Shown here: positions 46,700 through 56,522 of the stretch, piece after piece
Numbering within the stretch: position 1 is the first letter of the stretch
Layout of the letters: each line of letters opens with the position of its first letter
NCBI RefSeq assembly: GCF_018100805.1
Contig: NZ_JAGJEA010000018.1
Location: 28,925 to 92,924 of the forward strand
DNA length: 64,000 bases
DNA from: Aquimarina sp. MMG016
GTDB lineage: Bacteria > Bacteroidota > Bacteroidia > Flavobacteriales > Flavobacteriaceae
Reading direction: 5' to 3'
Notes under the pieces: model-generated
Told to the model about the DNA's origin: nothing
Database searches by the model: none
The model's input: the letters and a program-made list of their open reading frames with translations, nothing else
Position numbers and translations under genes: made by a program

Positions 46700-47854
46700 A
46701 TGAGATATCATTTTTCTCTCTTAACGATAATTGTGCTCTTATTTTCATGTTCTAAAAGATCTCCTTTGGAAACCGTTTTGGCATCAGATACCGAGCATAT
46801 CAAAAAAGTAATGTCTGCCCCTGAAGGATATGAAGTACAAATTTTATATTCCCAGATCAATCGCGATAAGAAAGGAGCACTTAGTTTTGTAGACTATGAG
46901 TTCAATGTCAATGATAGTATCTACTTCTACCCTGCTAGCACCGTAAAATTTCCTGTAGCATTAATTGCTTTGGAAAAATTAAAAGAACTACAAGAAAAAG
47001 GTGTCGATATTAATCGCGGTTCTATTTTTAAAACAGAACTTGATACACTCTATACCTCTATAGAAAAAGAAAACCTTAAAATTTTTGCGGTAAGCAGTAA
47101 TAAAGCGTATAATCGTTTATTCGAGCTCCTTGGTCAGGACTATATAAATCAAAAATTAATATCCAAAAATCTAAAAGGACGAATTTCGCATCGGCTTTCT
47201 GCACACTATTCTCATAATCCAAAAACTCAGTCCATTACATTTTTTAAAGAAAATACTCACGATAGTAGCACTGTGTATACTCAAGAAAGTATAGAAAACT
47301 CACCTCAATCCAGGTTATTATTGCATAAAATATTAAAAGGAAAAGGATTTATTTACAATGATAGTTTGATGCAAAAACCAAAAGATTTTTCGGAAAAAAA
47401 TTATCTACCTCTGACTTCGCTTCATGAAACTATGAAACGTATCCAGTTTCCGGAGTTATATCAAGAAAAAGAACGATTTCATATCACCTCAGCAGATAGA
47501 GCTTCTGTCCTGGTCGCTATGAAAACCTTGCCCTCAGTAGCAGGTTATGACAAAAAAACATATTATGACTCTTATGGCAAATTTTTTATATATGGTGATA
47601 CCAAAAAGGATATTCCGGAATATATGAATATCTATAACAAGGTTGGATATGCTTATGGATATCTAACCGATTGTGCCTATATACAGGATACCAAAAATCA
47701 AATAGAGTTTATTCTTTCTGCTACTATACACGTCAACAAAAACGGTACTTATAATGATGATCATTACGAATATGATGATATTGGCATCCCATTTTTAGCA
47801 GAGTTAGGAAGACAAATCTATGAATTGGAGAAAAAACGCAAAAAATCAAAATAA
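46700..47854 (+). CDS. Class A beta-lactamase-like serine hydrolase (lipoprotein)
   Basis: 384 aa from the ATG at 46700, chosen because it starts a lipoprotein signal (LTIIVLLFSCSKR). A longer in-frame start at 46646 would place 18 charged residues before it. The nucleophile motif is S80-T-V-K83 (PASTVKFPVALIALE), and SNKAYN corresponds to the SDN-type loop. A clear KTG near the C-terminus is missing, so true beta-lactam hydrolysis is doubtful. More likely a periplasmic peptidase or esterase. Single gene. Confidence 0.83.
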   Translation: MRYHFSLLTIIVLLFSCSKRSPLETVLASDTEHIKKVMSAPEGYEVQILYSQINRDKKGALSFVDYEFNVNDSIYFYPASTVKFPVALIALEKLKELQEKGVDINRGSIFKTELDTLYTSIEKENLKIFAVSSNKAYNRLFELLGQDYINQKLISKNLKGRISHRLSAHYSHNPKTQSITFFKENTHDSSTVYTQESIENSPQSRLLLHKILKGKGFIYNDSLMQKPKDFSEKNYLPLTSLHETMKRIQFPELYQEKERFHITSADRASVLVAMKTLPSVAGYDKKTYYDSYGKFFIYGDTKKDIPEYMNIYNKVGYAYGYLTDCAYIQDTKNQIEFILSATIHVNKNGTYNDDHYEYDDIGIPFLAELGRQIYELEKKRKKSK

Positions 47855-47981
47855 CTGTTCTGTTTATTCATTTTTAAGAATTTCGCAACAAATACAAAAA
47901 AAACGATGCTATTTCTTATATTTTTTAAGAACCTTCACTCTTTTTTAACAAAACAATACCATAAAAAGAATGTGGATAGCG

Positions 47982-47989
47982 TAATTTTG
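47982..47989 (+). promoter_or_regulatory. Candidate -7 box of the small exported protein gene
   Basis: TAATTTTG, an exact TAnnTTTG match, about 135 bp before the ATG at 48124. No convincing -33 box. Confidence 0.35.
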
Positions 47990-48123
47990 TATTACCCTTA
48001 GTCAAGATTAGGTTTAAAAACCAGCATTAAACAGTGAATATAATTATGATTACAATTTTTAGAAATTAGTAATTACATATTATTACAGTGTACCATAGTA
48101 TGTAATTCATAAATCCCCAAAAT

Positions 48124-48483
48124 ATGAAAAGTTATATACTATGCACGCTAATATTCTTTAGTTCTCTGCTTTATTCTAACACTATTTGTACAGCGAATTT
48201 TTCAGCACACAATACTAAAACAATTCAGAACGGTGACCGCAAACTCTCTGAAGAAGAAGTAAAACGTCGTGGATTTGATCATCTGGTTACAGAAATTGTG
48301 GAGAACCTAGATGAAATCAATCTGCGAAAAATGGCAAGGTCCGCAATCTTTGAAACATCATATGGATTCAGATGGAAAATGGTTAACCTCGCTACTGGTA
48401 GCGTAATTATTATTAAAGTAGATAAAGACTTTAACCTAATTTCTGCCAGAAAAAGTAACGGTTCTAAAGTTATGAACCCTTAG
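48124..48483 (+). CDS. Small exported protein of unknown function
   Basis: 119 aa with a signal peptide (MKSYILCTLIFFSSLLYSNT). The mature part is charged and helical-then-beta (RKLSEEEVKRRGFDHLVTEI, FRWKMVNLATGSVIIIKVDK). No family recognised. Convergent with the 79-aa gene, 5 bp apart. Confidence 0.6.
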   Translation: MKSYILCTLIFFSSLLYSNTICTANFSAHNTKTIQNGDRKLSEEEVKRRGFDHLVTEIVENLDEINLRKMARSAIFETSYGFRWKMVNLATGSVIIIKVDKDFNLISARKSNGSKVMNP

Positions 48484-48488
48484 GTTTA

Positions 48489-48728
48489 CTATAGATCAGA
48501 CAGCATAGCTTTTACGCTTTCGTATTCTTCTTCATACTCCCAATACACAATTCGATCATAAGCGTATTTGGTTAGAATAAACTTTTCACTGACAGATAGA
48601 ATTCTATCTACTGCAATTAGTTTCTTAGCTGCTTTTGCAACTTCTACATTTTCGGTAATTTCTTTATTTCTAGCATCAAATCCATGAAGGATGATATGAT
48701 TTTTTACCGTCAGCTCTATAAATTTCAT
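48489..48728 (-). CDS. Small cytoplasmic protein of unknown function
   Basis: 79 aa, starting MKFIELTVKNHIILHGFDAR. Beta-strand N-terminus, a helix (VEVAKAAKKLIAVDRILSVS), then a Tyr/Glu-rich C-terminus (VYWEYEEEYESVKAML). It looks like a small regulatory or immunity-like protein, but no family is recognised. Supported by clean coding composition and position between two genes with short gaps. Confidence 0.6.
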   Translation of the reverse strand: MKFIELTVKNHIILHGFDARNKEITENVEVAKAAKKLIAVDRILSVSEKFILTKYAYDRIVYWEYEEEYESVKAMLSDL

Positions 48729-48838
48729 AATTTGTGTTTTTTACTTCAAATGTACCGGATTTTACCTTAACACCCCTTTAAGACTTTAGAGTTATCAATT
48801 TGTTAACTTTATGCACCTTTATAAATCATCAATTAAGA

Positions 48839-49612
48839 ATGTTAAAAAAGCTCTTACTTTTAGTTCTAGTTAACATCAGCATTTCAGGAGTTTCTCAAGA
48901 AAATATAACACTCACGTATACAGGAAATATGGGAGTATATCTTTCTGATGGAGACTCTTCAGTTTTAATTGATGGTTTACATACCAAATATGGAGATGAT
49001 TATCTTTTTCCTACCAAAAAATTAATAAATAGAATCCATGCAGAATTACAACCCAATTTGATTTTATTTACTCACCGTCACGGTGATCATTTCAGTATTC
49101 AATTATCTAAAGATTATTTAATATCTAATAAAAAAGCATTTCTTTTTGGAGCTCATCAGATTACCAAAAACTTTGATGACTTTAAGAATAGAATCTTTAC
49201 TATTGCAACAAAGGATTATAAAAAACAAACCACTACTCAAGGAAACATAAAAATTACTGGTTTAAAAATAAACCACGCCGGAAAAAGGCACATTAACATA
49301 GAAAATGTAGGTTACATTATAACATTAAGTAAAAGGCGAATACTTCACGTTGGTGACACAAACTGGATGAGAGAAATCAATTTATTCGATCAGTTGCAAT
49401 TACAAAACGAAAATATTAATATCGCTGTTCTCCCCTATTGGATGCTTATGGATGATAATGCAGAAGCTTTAATTAAAAAGCACATTAACCCCAAGCAAAT
49501 AGTTGCAACTCATATTTCTCCTAGAATAAAGGAAAAAGAATTACAATCTTTAAAAAACCGCTATCCGGCGGTTCATTTTTTAACAAAGCTCGAAGAACAA
49601 ATACAACTATAA
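48839..49612 (+). CDS. Exported metallo-beta-lactamase-fold hydrolase
   Basis: 257 aa from the ATG at 48839 (signal peptide MLKKLLLLVLVNISISG); a 13-residue longer start does not improve it. The MBL zinc motif is FTHRHGDHFS (H79, H81, D83, H84). Further ligands lie in NHAGKRH and VGDTNW, with the terminal VATHISP. It belongs to the UlaG-like/YtnP branch by its short length and the GDTNW motif. Substrate unknown. The BNR-repeat gene follows 19 bp later. Confidence 0.85.
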   Translation: MLKKLLLLVLVNISISGVSQENITLTYTGNMGVYLSDGDSSVLIDGLHTKYGDDYLFPTKKLINRIHAELQPNLILFTHRHGDHFSIQLSKDYLISNKKAFLFGAHQITKNFDDFKNRIFTIATKDYKKQTTTQGNIKITGLKINHAGKRHINIENVGYIITLSKRRILHVGDTNWMREINLFDQLQLQNENINIAVLPYWMLMDDNAEALIKKHINPKQIVATHISPRIKEKELQSLKNRYPAVHFLTKLEEQIQL

Positions 49613-49631
49613 ATCACTCACACAATACACA

Positions 49632-52600
49632 ATGAAAAAATATATTTTTCTACTATTTTTAAGTATTACTACTATAATTTCTGCTCAGGAATTCTCTATG
49701 GATCTTATTAAAGATCTTACACCACGTAATATTGGACCGGGAGGAATGAGTGGCCGTGTAACATCAATTGATGTTGTCACTGCCAATCCTGATATCATAT
49801 ATGTGGGAACCGCTTCAGGAGGATTATGGAAATCTACTTCTGGTGGAATTAAATGGCATCCTATTTTTGATAAAGAAGTTACAGCTTCTATTGGTGCAGT
49901 GGCGATCCAACAATCTAATCCTTCCGTAATCTGGGTGGGAACGGGAGAAGGAAACCCCAGAAATAGCCTTAATGGAGGGTATGGTATATATAAATCCCTG
50001 GATGGTGGAAAAAACTGGAAATTAATGGGACTAGAAAAAACCCGTCATATCCATAGAGTCATCATTGATCCTACTAATCCTAACATTGTTTATGTTGCTG
50101 CTATTGGTTCTCCATGGGGAGAGCATCCAGAACGAGGAATTTTTAAAACAACTGATGGTGGAAAAACGTGGAATAAGATATTATTTACCAACAATAAAAC
50201 CGGGGCTGCAGATTTGATTATGGATCCTACTAACCCTAATAAATTAATTGCGGCAATGTGGGAACATAAAAGAGACCCTTGGTTCTTTAAATCTGGTGGT
50301 AAAGGTTCCGGACTCTATGTAACTCATGATGGTGGAAAAATTTGGGAAGAACGTACAGATAAAGATGGATTACCAAAAGGAGACTTAGGTAGAATTGGTA
50401 TTGCCATTGCACATAACAAACCTAATATTATATATGCCTTAGTCGAAGCTAAAAAAAATGCATTATACAAATCTATTGATGGCGGTTTTACATGGAAAAA
50501 AATAAATGATAAAAATGATATCGGTAATCGTCCTTTTTATTATTCTGAAATTTATGTAGACCCGCAGAACGAGAATAGAGTATATTCTATCTTCACCTAT
50601 GTAAATGTTTCTGAAGATGGCGGAAAGAATTTCACACAATTAATGCCAGCTTACGGAGTAGATAATGGTGTACATCCAGATCATCACGCGTGGTGGATCC
50701 ACCCTGAAGACGGTAATTTTATGATCGATGGTAATGATGGAGGGCTTAATATTACTAAAGACGGTGGAAAAACCTGGCGTTTTATTGGTAACCTACCCGT
50801 AGCGCAGTTTTATCATATTAATGTAGATAATGAATATCCGTACAATGTATATGGAGGTATGCAGGATAATGGTAGCTGGCGTGGACCAGCCTATGTATGG
50901 AAAGCGCAAGGAATCAGAAACTCATATTGGCAGGAGATTTCTTTTGGTGATGGTTTTGATGTAGTACCCGATAAAGATGATTCGCAGTATGGATGGTCCA
51001 TGAGTCAGCAGGGATATGTAAGTCGTTATGATTGGATGACCGGCAATAATTATACTGTAAGACCAACACATCCTGACCCTAAAGTAAAACTTCGTTTTAA
51101 CTGGAACGCAGCAATCAATATTGATCCTTTTGACAATAACACGCTGTACTTCGGAAGTCAATTTGTGCATAAAAGCACCGATAAAGGATTAACCTGGGAG
51201 ATTATTTCTGAAGATCTAACCACCAATGATCCGGAAAAATTAAAGCAGTCAGAAAGCGGTGGCCTCACTATGGATGCTACCGGAGCTGAAAATCACTGCA
51301 CAATTTTGGTTATTGAACCTTCTCCATTAGAACAAAATATGCTTTGGGCAAGTACAGACGATGGTCAAGTACATATTACTCAAAACGGAGGCACCAACTG
51401 GACAAATGTGTCAAAAAATATAAAAGAACTCCCTACAGGAAGTTGGATTGTACAAATCAAGGCCTCTAATAAAAACAAAGGAGAAGCACTCCTGGTAGCC
51501 AATGACTATCGAAGATTCAACTATACTCCTTATGTGTTTAGAACTACAGATTATGGTAAAACCTGGAACCGTATTGTAGATGGTAATGATGTTAAAAGCT
51601 ATGTGCTATCTATTGTAGAAGACCCAATAGAAAAAAACCTGTTGTTTCTGGGCACAGATGATGGGTTATATATTTCATTAAATGCTGGAGGAAGTTGGAT
51701 AAAATGGACTAAGGGCTTCCCCACCGTTTCTGTTAAGGATTTGGTGATACAACCCCGAGAACACGACCTGGTGATCGGAACCTTTGGTAGGGCAGCTTGG
51801 GTATTAGATGATATAAGGCCATTGCGCGCCCTGGCAAAAAATAAAAATATCCTAAGTCAAAAACTACAAGTTTTTGATCCTCCAATAGCATATCTGGCGG
51901 CATATCAACAACCTACAGGAAGTCGTTTTGGTGGCGATGCTTTATACAATGGCGAGAATCGTGACTATGGGGCACTAATCTCTTATTATTTGCAGATAGA
52001 AGAAAAGAAAGAAGAAACACCAAAAGATGAATCTGAAGAAAATGGTGAAGATGATGAAAAAGAGGAAGCAAAAGTAAAGTGGGATTCAATTCATCTCAAA
52101 GTGTATCAAGGAGACAAATTGATAAGAACCCTAAAACAAAAGACACCAGATTCTACAGGGTTTCATAAAATGAAATGGTTCCTAAACGAAAAAGGGGCAG
52201 ATAGACCTGCTAGAAAAATCGAGAAACAAGATAAAGAACCGGGCGGTGTCACCGTGAAACCAGGAACATATAAATTAGTCATTACATACGGTGATCATAC
52301 TTCAGAAACTTCGATTCAAGTAAAAAGTGACCCTAGGTTGCAGGTTTCCCAACAAAACATCAATGAAACCTATGATGCGTCAAAAAAAATAGAACGCATG
52401 CAACAAACTGCCGCAGATGCTGTAAAACAATTGGTAGAAAGTAAAGAAGTTGCGACTAAATATCAGAAAGAGCTTAAAAAATTAGATAAGAAAAAGTTCA
52501 AAGATCAGATCAAAAACTCTAAAAACATTACCAAAAAAATTGATAGTGTTGTTGCTTTATATATTGGTAAAGAAGATAAACGACAAGGTATCACTCGCAA

Positions 52601-52835
52601 CCCGGAAGTAAATGTGATACAACGCTTAGATATTGCGAACCGATATGTAAGCAGCCGTCAAGAAGGATTGACCAAGACAGAAAACACTCTGATCCAGCAA
52701 GCTAAAGATGCATTACAAGATGCATTAAGTAAGACTAATGAATTCTTTACTAAAGATTGGAATCCTTATCGGGAAGAAATCGAGAAACTAGAGACCTCTC
52801 CATTTAAAGAAACCAAACAATTCCACCTGAAGTAA
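49632..52835 (+). CDS. Large exported BNR/VPS10-type repeat protein
   Basis: 1067 aa with a signal peptide (ends near IISAQ). Eleven Asp-box/BNR-like motifs are readable (STSGGIKW, SLDGGKNW, TTDGGKTW, THDGGKIW, SIDGGFTW, SEDGGKNF, TKDGGKTW, STDKGLTW, TQNGGTNW, TTDYGKTW, SLNAGGSW), which fits one or two beta-propellers of the sortilin/VPS10 type. An acidic low-complexity linker (about 795-815, Glu/Asp/Lys) and a C-terminal coiled helical domain (about 905-1060) follow. Such proteins are often annotated as glycosyl hydrolases, but no active-site acids of a known family are seen. Probably a secreted binding or hydrolytic protein. Confidence 0.85.
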   Translation: MKKYIFLLFLSITTIISAQEFSMDLIKDLTPRNIGPGGMSGRVTSIDVVTANPDIIYVGTASGGLWKSTSGGIKWHPIFDKEVTASIGAVAIQQSNPSVIWVGTGEGNPRNSLNGGYGIYKSLDGGKNWKLMGLEKTRHIHRVIIDPTNPNIVYVAAIGSPWGEHPERGIFKTTDGGKTWNKILFTNNKTGAADLIMDPTNPNKLIAAMWEHKRDPWFFKSGGKGSGLYVTHDGGKIWEERTDKDGLPKGDLGRIGIAIAHNKPNIIYALVEAKKNALYKSIDGGFTWKKINDKNDIGNRPFYYSEIYVDPQNENRVYSIFTYVNVSEDGGKNFTQLMPAYGVDNGVHPDHHAWWIHPEDGNFMIDGNDGGLNITKDGGKTWRFIGNLPVAQFYHINVDNEYPYNVYGGMQDNGSWRGPAYVWKAQGIRNSYWQEISFGDGFDVVPDKDDSQYGWSMSQQGYVSRYDWMTGNNYTVRPTHPDPKVKLRFNWNAAINIDPFDNNTLYFGSQFVHKSTDKGLTWEIISEDLTTNDPEKLKQSESGGLTMDATGAENHCTILVIEPSPLEQNMLWASTDDGQVHITQNGGTNWTNVSKNIKELPTGSWIVQIKASNKNKGEALLVANDYRRFNYTPYVFRTTDYGKTWNRIVDGNDVKSYVLSIVEDPIEKNLLFLGTDDGLYISLNAGGSWIKWTKGFPTVSVKDLVIQPREHDLVIGTFGRAAWVLDDIRPLRALAKNKNILSQKLQVFDPPIAYLAAYQQPTGSRFGGDALYNGENRDYGALISYYLQIEEKKEETPKDESEENGEDDEKEEAKVKWDSIHLKVYQGDKLIRTLKQKTPDSTGFHKMKWFLNEKGADRPARKIEKQDKEPGGVTVKPGTYKLVITYGDHTSETSIQVKSDPRLQVSQQNINETYDASKKIERMQQTAADAVKQLVESKEVATKYQKELKKLDKKKFKDQIKNSKNITKKIDSVVALYIGKEDKRQGITRNPEVNVIQRLDIANRYVSSRQEGLTKTENTLIQQAKDALQDALSKTNEFFTKDWNPYREEIEKLETSPFKETKQFHLK

Positions 52836-52848
52836 TAGTAGTATCATT

Positions 52849-53226
52849 ATGGATTTACAAAAAAACAAAGAAAATGCAATTGCATTTTATAAGACTGCCT
52901 ATGAAGGAAATCCAAAAAAAGCGGTAGAGTTATATGTAGGAGATCAATATATACAACATAATCCGGATGTTGCTGATGGTAAACAGGGGTTTATCTATTA
53001 TTTTGATAAGATGCAAAAAGAATATCCCGACAAGTCCATAACTTTTGTAAGATGTATTGCGGAGGATAATCTTGTAGCACTACATACCCATCAGGTATGG
53101 CCAGGTAATGATGAATATGTTACCATGGATTTTTTTCTGTTTAATGAACAAGGAAAAATTATAGAACATTGGGACGCTATTCAACAAATACCAGAAAAGT
53201 CAGCTCATAACAATGGAATGTTCTAA
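52849..53226 (+). CDS. SnoaL-like/NTF2-fold small protein
   Basis: 125 aa. Cone-shaped alpha-beta fold motif AVELYVGDQYIQHNPDVADGK (one residue over the limit split by convention), FVRCIAEDNLVALHTHQVWP, IIEHWDAIQQIPE. This is the SnoaL/NTF2 group of small isomerases and binding proteins. Starts 13 bp after the BNR gene stop, so probably co-transcribed. No catalytic role can be assigned. Confidence 0.85.
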   Translation: MDLQKNKENAIAFYKTAYEGNPKKAVELYVGDQYIQHNPDVADGKQGFIYYFDKMQKEYPDKSITFVRCIAEDNLVALHTHQVWPGNDEYVTMDFFLFNEQGKIIEHWDAIQQIPEKSAHNNGMF

Positions 53227-53295
53227 TTATTTTTTAACCGCAAAAAATCATCTAAACAATTTATTTAGAATACATTACTTTAAATTTTTAAATAT

Positions 53296-53994
53296 ATGAA
53301 ATTCAATTCTTCTATTTTAACCCTTCAACTTCTAACCATCATAACCTTATGTAGTATTCAGTATACTTTTTCTCAAGAAACCGGAGAAGATAAATGGGGC
53401 GCTTGGTATATGTATTTTGGTACAAATAGAGTAAGTGATAAATTAAGTATACATACAGAAGCCCAATTTCGTTTTTATGAAGTTACTTCTACTTTTAATC
53501 AGTTACTTCTGAGAACCGGGTTAAATTATCATATTAATGATAATGCTATAGCCACTATTGGATATGGATATATCAATACCGATGGGTCATTTGAGGATAT
53601 TGAAGGAGAAGAAAATTCTGATGAACATCGAATTTTTGAGCAGTTTATTCTAAAAAATGAAGTTGGCAAATTTAAGTTTGAGCATCGTTATCGATTAGAG
53701 CAACGATTTATCAGTACACAATTAGATGACTTTACAGAACATCGAGCCCGATATAGGTTACAACTCACCTACCCCATTGATGAACGGTGGTTTCTTAATG
53801 TCTATGACGAAGTTTTTATTAATCTACAGGAGCCTATTTTTGGTCAGAACCGTTTATATGGAGCCTTAGGATATCATATAAAATCTAACTTCAGCATTCA
53901 ACTTGGATACCTTAAGAATCATTTTACAGGAATAAATTTTGACCGATTACAGTTAGGAGTTTTCTTTAATACCGACTTTAGAAAAGATAAATAA
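53296..53994 (+). CDS. DUF2490 outer-membrane-like protein, second copy
   Basis: 232 aa with a signal peptide ending at TFSQ. Beta-strand-rich mature part (KWGAWYMYFGTNRVSDKLSI, FRFYEVTSTFNQLLLRTGLN, HRYRLEQRFIST, RARYRLQLTYPI, FNVYDEVFINL). The DUF2490 pattern is clearer here than in the copy at 12001-12678. Probably a small outer-membrane barrel; function unknown. Confidence 0.83.
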   Translation: MKFNSSILTLQLLTIITLCSIQYTFSQETGEDKWGAWYMYFGTNRVSDKLSIHTEAQFRFYEVTSTFNQLLLRTGLNYHINDNAIATIGYGYINTDGSFEDIEGEENSDEHRIFEQFILKNEVGKFKFEHRYRLEQRFISTQLDDFTEHRARYRLQLTYPIDERWFLNVYDEVFINLQEPIFGQNRLYGALGYHIKSNFSIQLGYLKNHFTGINFDRLQLGVFFNTDFRKDK

Positions 53995-54040
53995 CATCAA
54001 AATCCTTCTTTTGACTAAAAAAGGATATAATATACAAATC

Positions 54041-54610
54041 ATGAGCTTGAATAAAACAGATAATCCTGCGCTTCTTTTGGTAGATATCCAAAAAGGAATA
54101 GATCATCCCGGATATTATGGTACAGAACGTAATAATCCACAAGCAGAAGATAATATAGAAACCCTTCTAAAATTCTGGAGAACGAATCAGCTTCCTGTTT
54201 TTCATATCAAGCACTGCTCTACTAATCCTGATTCTCCATTATTTCCCGGAAAATCAGGAAATGATTTTAAAGATTTTATCTTACCCAAAGATGGTGAACC
54301 AATAATCAAAAAAAATGTCAATAGTGCTTTTATCGGCACAGATCTTAGAGAGCAGCTACGGCACCTAGATATTAATACCGTAGTCATTGTAGGACTTACT
54401 ACTGAGCATTGTGTTTCTACCACCACCAGAATGGCAGCTAACTATGATTTTAAGACATTTTTAATCGAAGATGCTGTAGCAGCATTTGATAAGATTGGAG
54501 CTAATGGAGATAAGTATAGTGCCCAATTAGTGCACGATATCGAGATCGCAAACCTAAAAGATGAATTCGCAACTGTTTTTAAAACTAATGACTTTATCAA
54601 CTCTTTATAA
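54041..54610 (+). CDS. Isochorismatase-like cysteine hydrolase
   Basis: 189 aa from the ATG at 54041. The frame is open to a TTG at 54011, but the ATG start matches family length. The triad can be placed as D15 (LLLVDIQKGID), Lys in IIKKNVNSAFIGTDL, and Cys in GLTTEHCVSTT. The cis-peptide region precedes the Cys. Family members hydrolyse nicotinamide, N-carbamoyl sarcosine or isochorismate; the substrate is open. The alpha/beta hydrolase-OsmC gene follows 9 bp later. Confidence 0.88.
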   Translation: MSLNKTDNPALLLVDIQKGIDHPGYYGTERNNPQAEDNIETLLKFWRTNQLPVFHIKHCSTNPDSPLFPGKSGNDFKDFILPKDGEPIIKKNVNSAFIGTDLREQLRHLDINTVVIVGLTTEHCVSTTTRMAANYDFKTFLIEDAVAAFDKIGANGDKYSAQLVHDIEIANLKDEFATVFKTNDFINSL

Positions 54611-54619
54611 ACTAGTATT

Positions 54620-55834
54620 ATGAGTCTATCCAAAGTTACTTTTACCAATAATGAAGGACAAACACTCTCAGGGCGTTTAGAACTTCCTGTTGATCAACAT
54701 CCACATAACTTTGCGCTTTTTGCACATTGTTTTACGTGTAATAAAAACCTCGGTGCGGTTCGTAATATCAGTCGCGCACTAACCTCACAAGGGTTCGGAG
54801 TATTGCGATTTGATTTCACTGGGTTAGGAGAAAGCGAAGGAGATTTTGCTGACACCAATTTCTCTGGTAATGTAGAAGACCTGGTGGCCGCAGCAGATTT
54901 CCTCGCTACAGAATATCAAGCCCCATCGCTACTTATAGGACATTCTCTTGGAGGCGCAGCTGTAATATTTGCTGCAACAAAAATTGATACAATAAAAGCA
55001 GTAGCTACTATAGGAGCTCCATCGAATCCAAAACACGTGCAGCATTTACTAAAAAGTGGATTGGATGAAATCAAAGCTAATGGAAAAGCAGTAGTAAACC
55101 TTAGTGGTAGAGACTTTACTATAAAGAAACAGTTTCTAGACGATCTGGAAACCAAATCCTTACCGGAAGTGGCCAAAAATCTAAACAAAGCACTCTTAGT
55201 CATGCACTCACCACAAGACACTACTGTAGGGATCAAAAATGCAGAAGAGATTTATCTGGCTGCCAGACATCCTAAAAGTTTTGTTACCCTGGATGGAGCT
55301 GATCATTTATTAATGCAAAAAGAAGATTCTATATATGCCGGCAAAGTAATTGCGGGGTGGTCATCAAGATATATTAATATGCCCGAAACCCCTAAACTAA
55401 AAAGTGATCATCACGTAGTTGCTAGCTTAGATAACACACCTGGTTTTACTACCCAAATGAAAGTAGGAGATCACTACATGGTAGCCGATGAGCCAGAAGA
55501 ATTAGGTGGCAACAACTATGGCCCTACCCCTTATGAATTGGTCTCTGCAGGGCTATCTGCCTGCACAGCAATGACTATAAAAATGTACGTTGCACGTAAA
55601 GGTTGGGATCTACAACAGGTAGAAGTGCATACCAGTTATGACAGAAAACACAAAGAAGACTGTGAGGCTTGTGAAGATGACCCCAATGCAAAAATTGATA
55701 CTTTTAACAGAGAAATCAAACTAGAAGGCGATCTGGATGAAAAACAAATTGCACGAATATTACAAATCGCAGATAAATGTCCTGTACATAGAACCCTACA
55801 TAGCGAAACACAAGTGATTACCAAATTGGTGTAA
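54620..55834 (+). CDS. Alpha/beta hydrolase-OsmC fusion protein
   Basis: 404 aa. Residues 1-255 are an alpha/beta hydrolase (nucleophile IGHSLGGAA, Asp in HSPQDTTVG, His in LDGADHLLM). Residues 270-404 are an OsmC/Ohr-type peroxide reductase with both redox cysteines (SAGLSACTAMTIKMYV and DKCPVHRTLHS). This fusion is known in many bacteria. The OsmC part detoxifies organic peroxides, and the hydrolase may act on acyl derivatives. Two further Cys (DCEACED) lie between. Last chromosomal gene before the cassette array. Confidence 0.9.
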   Translation: MSLSKVTFTNNEGQTLSGRLELPVDQHPHNFALFAHCFTCNKNLGAVRNISRALTSQGFGVLRFDFTGLGESEGDFADTNFSGNVEDLVAAADFLATEYQAPSLLIGHSLGGAAVIFAATKIDTIKAVATIGAPSNPKHVQHLLKSGLDEIKANGKAVVNLSGRDFTIKKQFLDDLETKSLPEVAKNLNKALLVMHSPQDTTVGIKNAEEIYLAARHPKSFVTLDGADHLLMQKEDSIYAGKVIAGWSSRYINMPETPKLKSDHHVVASLDNTPGFTTQMKVGDHYMVADEPEELGGNNYGPTPYELVSAGLSACTAMTIKMYVARKGWDLQQVEVHTSYDRKHKEDCEACEDDPNAKIDTFNREIKLEGDLDEKQIARILQIADKCPVHRTLHSETQVITKLV

Positions 55835-55936
55835 GATTACCCCTCTTACTGGTTAAGAATAAAAAAGGTTTTGATGAAGTGGCTATAAACAATTTATAAT
55901 CGATCAAAAATCCATTAGATTTGTAGGTATAATTAC

Positions 55937-55972
55937 ATGGAATATAAAGGACATATGTCCTTTATTCCATTG
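55937..55972. repeat. Palindrome at the left border of the cassette array (candidate attI or degenerate attC)
   Basis: A near-perfect palindrome of 34 bp (ATGGAATA at one end, TATTCCAT at the other, AAAGGACATATGTCCTTT as its core) with one extra base in the left arm. It abuts the first cassette boundary, GTTGTAAAAC at 55972-55981. It might be the recombination site at the array edge, a minimal attC with an extrahelical base, or simply the terminator of the OsmC-fusion gene. Confidence 0.4.
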
Positions 55973-55983
55973 TTGTAAAACAT

Positions 55984-56517
55984 ATGAAAATAACCCTGAT
56001 AGACAAAAACTACATATTTAACCATAGAATTGTTAAATTCATTGGTTTGCTTGCAATACTTTACTTTTTCTTTCTTTTAAGAATGACATCATCCATTAGA
56101 ACTGATGATTCATTTGAAAAATATCAGGATTTAATCGGAATAATATCAAGCTCTATATTTCTAATTTTAATATTTCTTTGGTTTTTAAACGGTTTTATGT
56201 ATTCGAGAATTGGTTGTTTGATTTTAGAATTTGACAAAATATTAATTCAAAAGAATGGTTGGAATAAAACACTTGAATTGAAAAATTATAAGAAAATAAA
56301 GGTTACACAATTTAGAGGGAAAGAATATGCTATAAAATTGGATAATTCTATTTACCATATTGAGTTAAATAACTCTGAATTAAAATCCTTAAAAAGTTTG
56401 AAAACAATAATTCCATTAGATTTCCCAAAGATGTCCATTATTGATAGAATTAAATATAGCATTCGCAAATTTTCAAAAAAGAATAGAGCCTTTATTGATG
56501 ACGTAAATCGTTCATAA
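55984..56517 (+). CDS. Cassette 1: membrane protein of unknown function
   Basis: 177 aa. Two hydrophobic helices (VKFIGLLAILYFFFLLRM and IGIISSSIFLILIFLWFLNG), followed by a soluble PH-like beta region (LEFDKILIQKNGWNKTLELK, YAIKLDNSIYHIELN). This layout resembles small bacterial PH-domain-containing membrane proteins, but no family can be named. Starts 12 bp after the first cassette boundary; the attC-like repeat begins 6 bp after its stop. Confidence 0.75.
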   Translation: MKITLIDKNYIFNHRIVKFIGLLAILYFFFLLRMTSSIRTDDSFEKYQDLIGIISSSIFLILIFLWFLNGFMYSRIGCLILEFDKILIQKNGWNKTLELKNYKKIKVTQFRGKEYAIKLDNSIYHIELNNSELKSLKSLKTIIPLDFPKMSIIDRIKYSIRKFSKKNRAFIDDVNRS

Positions 56518-56522
56518 AAAAC

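Noticed and set aside
48124..48728. The two small convergent genes as a toxin-antitoxin pair
   Set aside because: They are convergent rather than co-directional, and one has a signal peptide.
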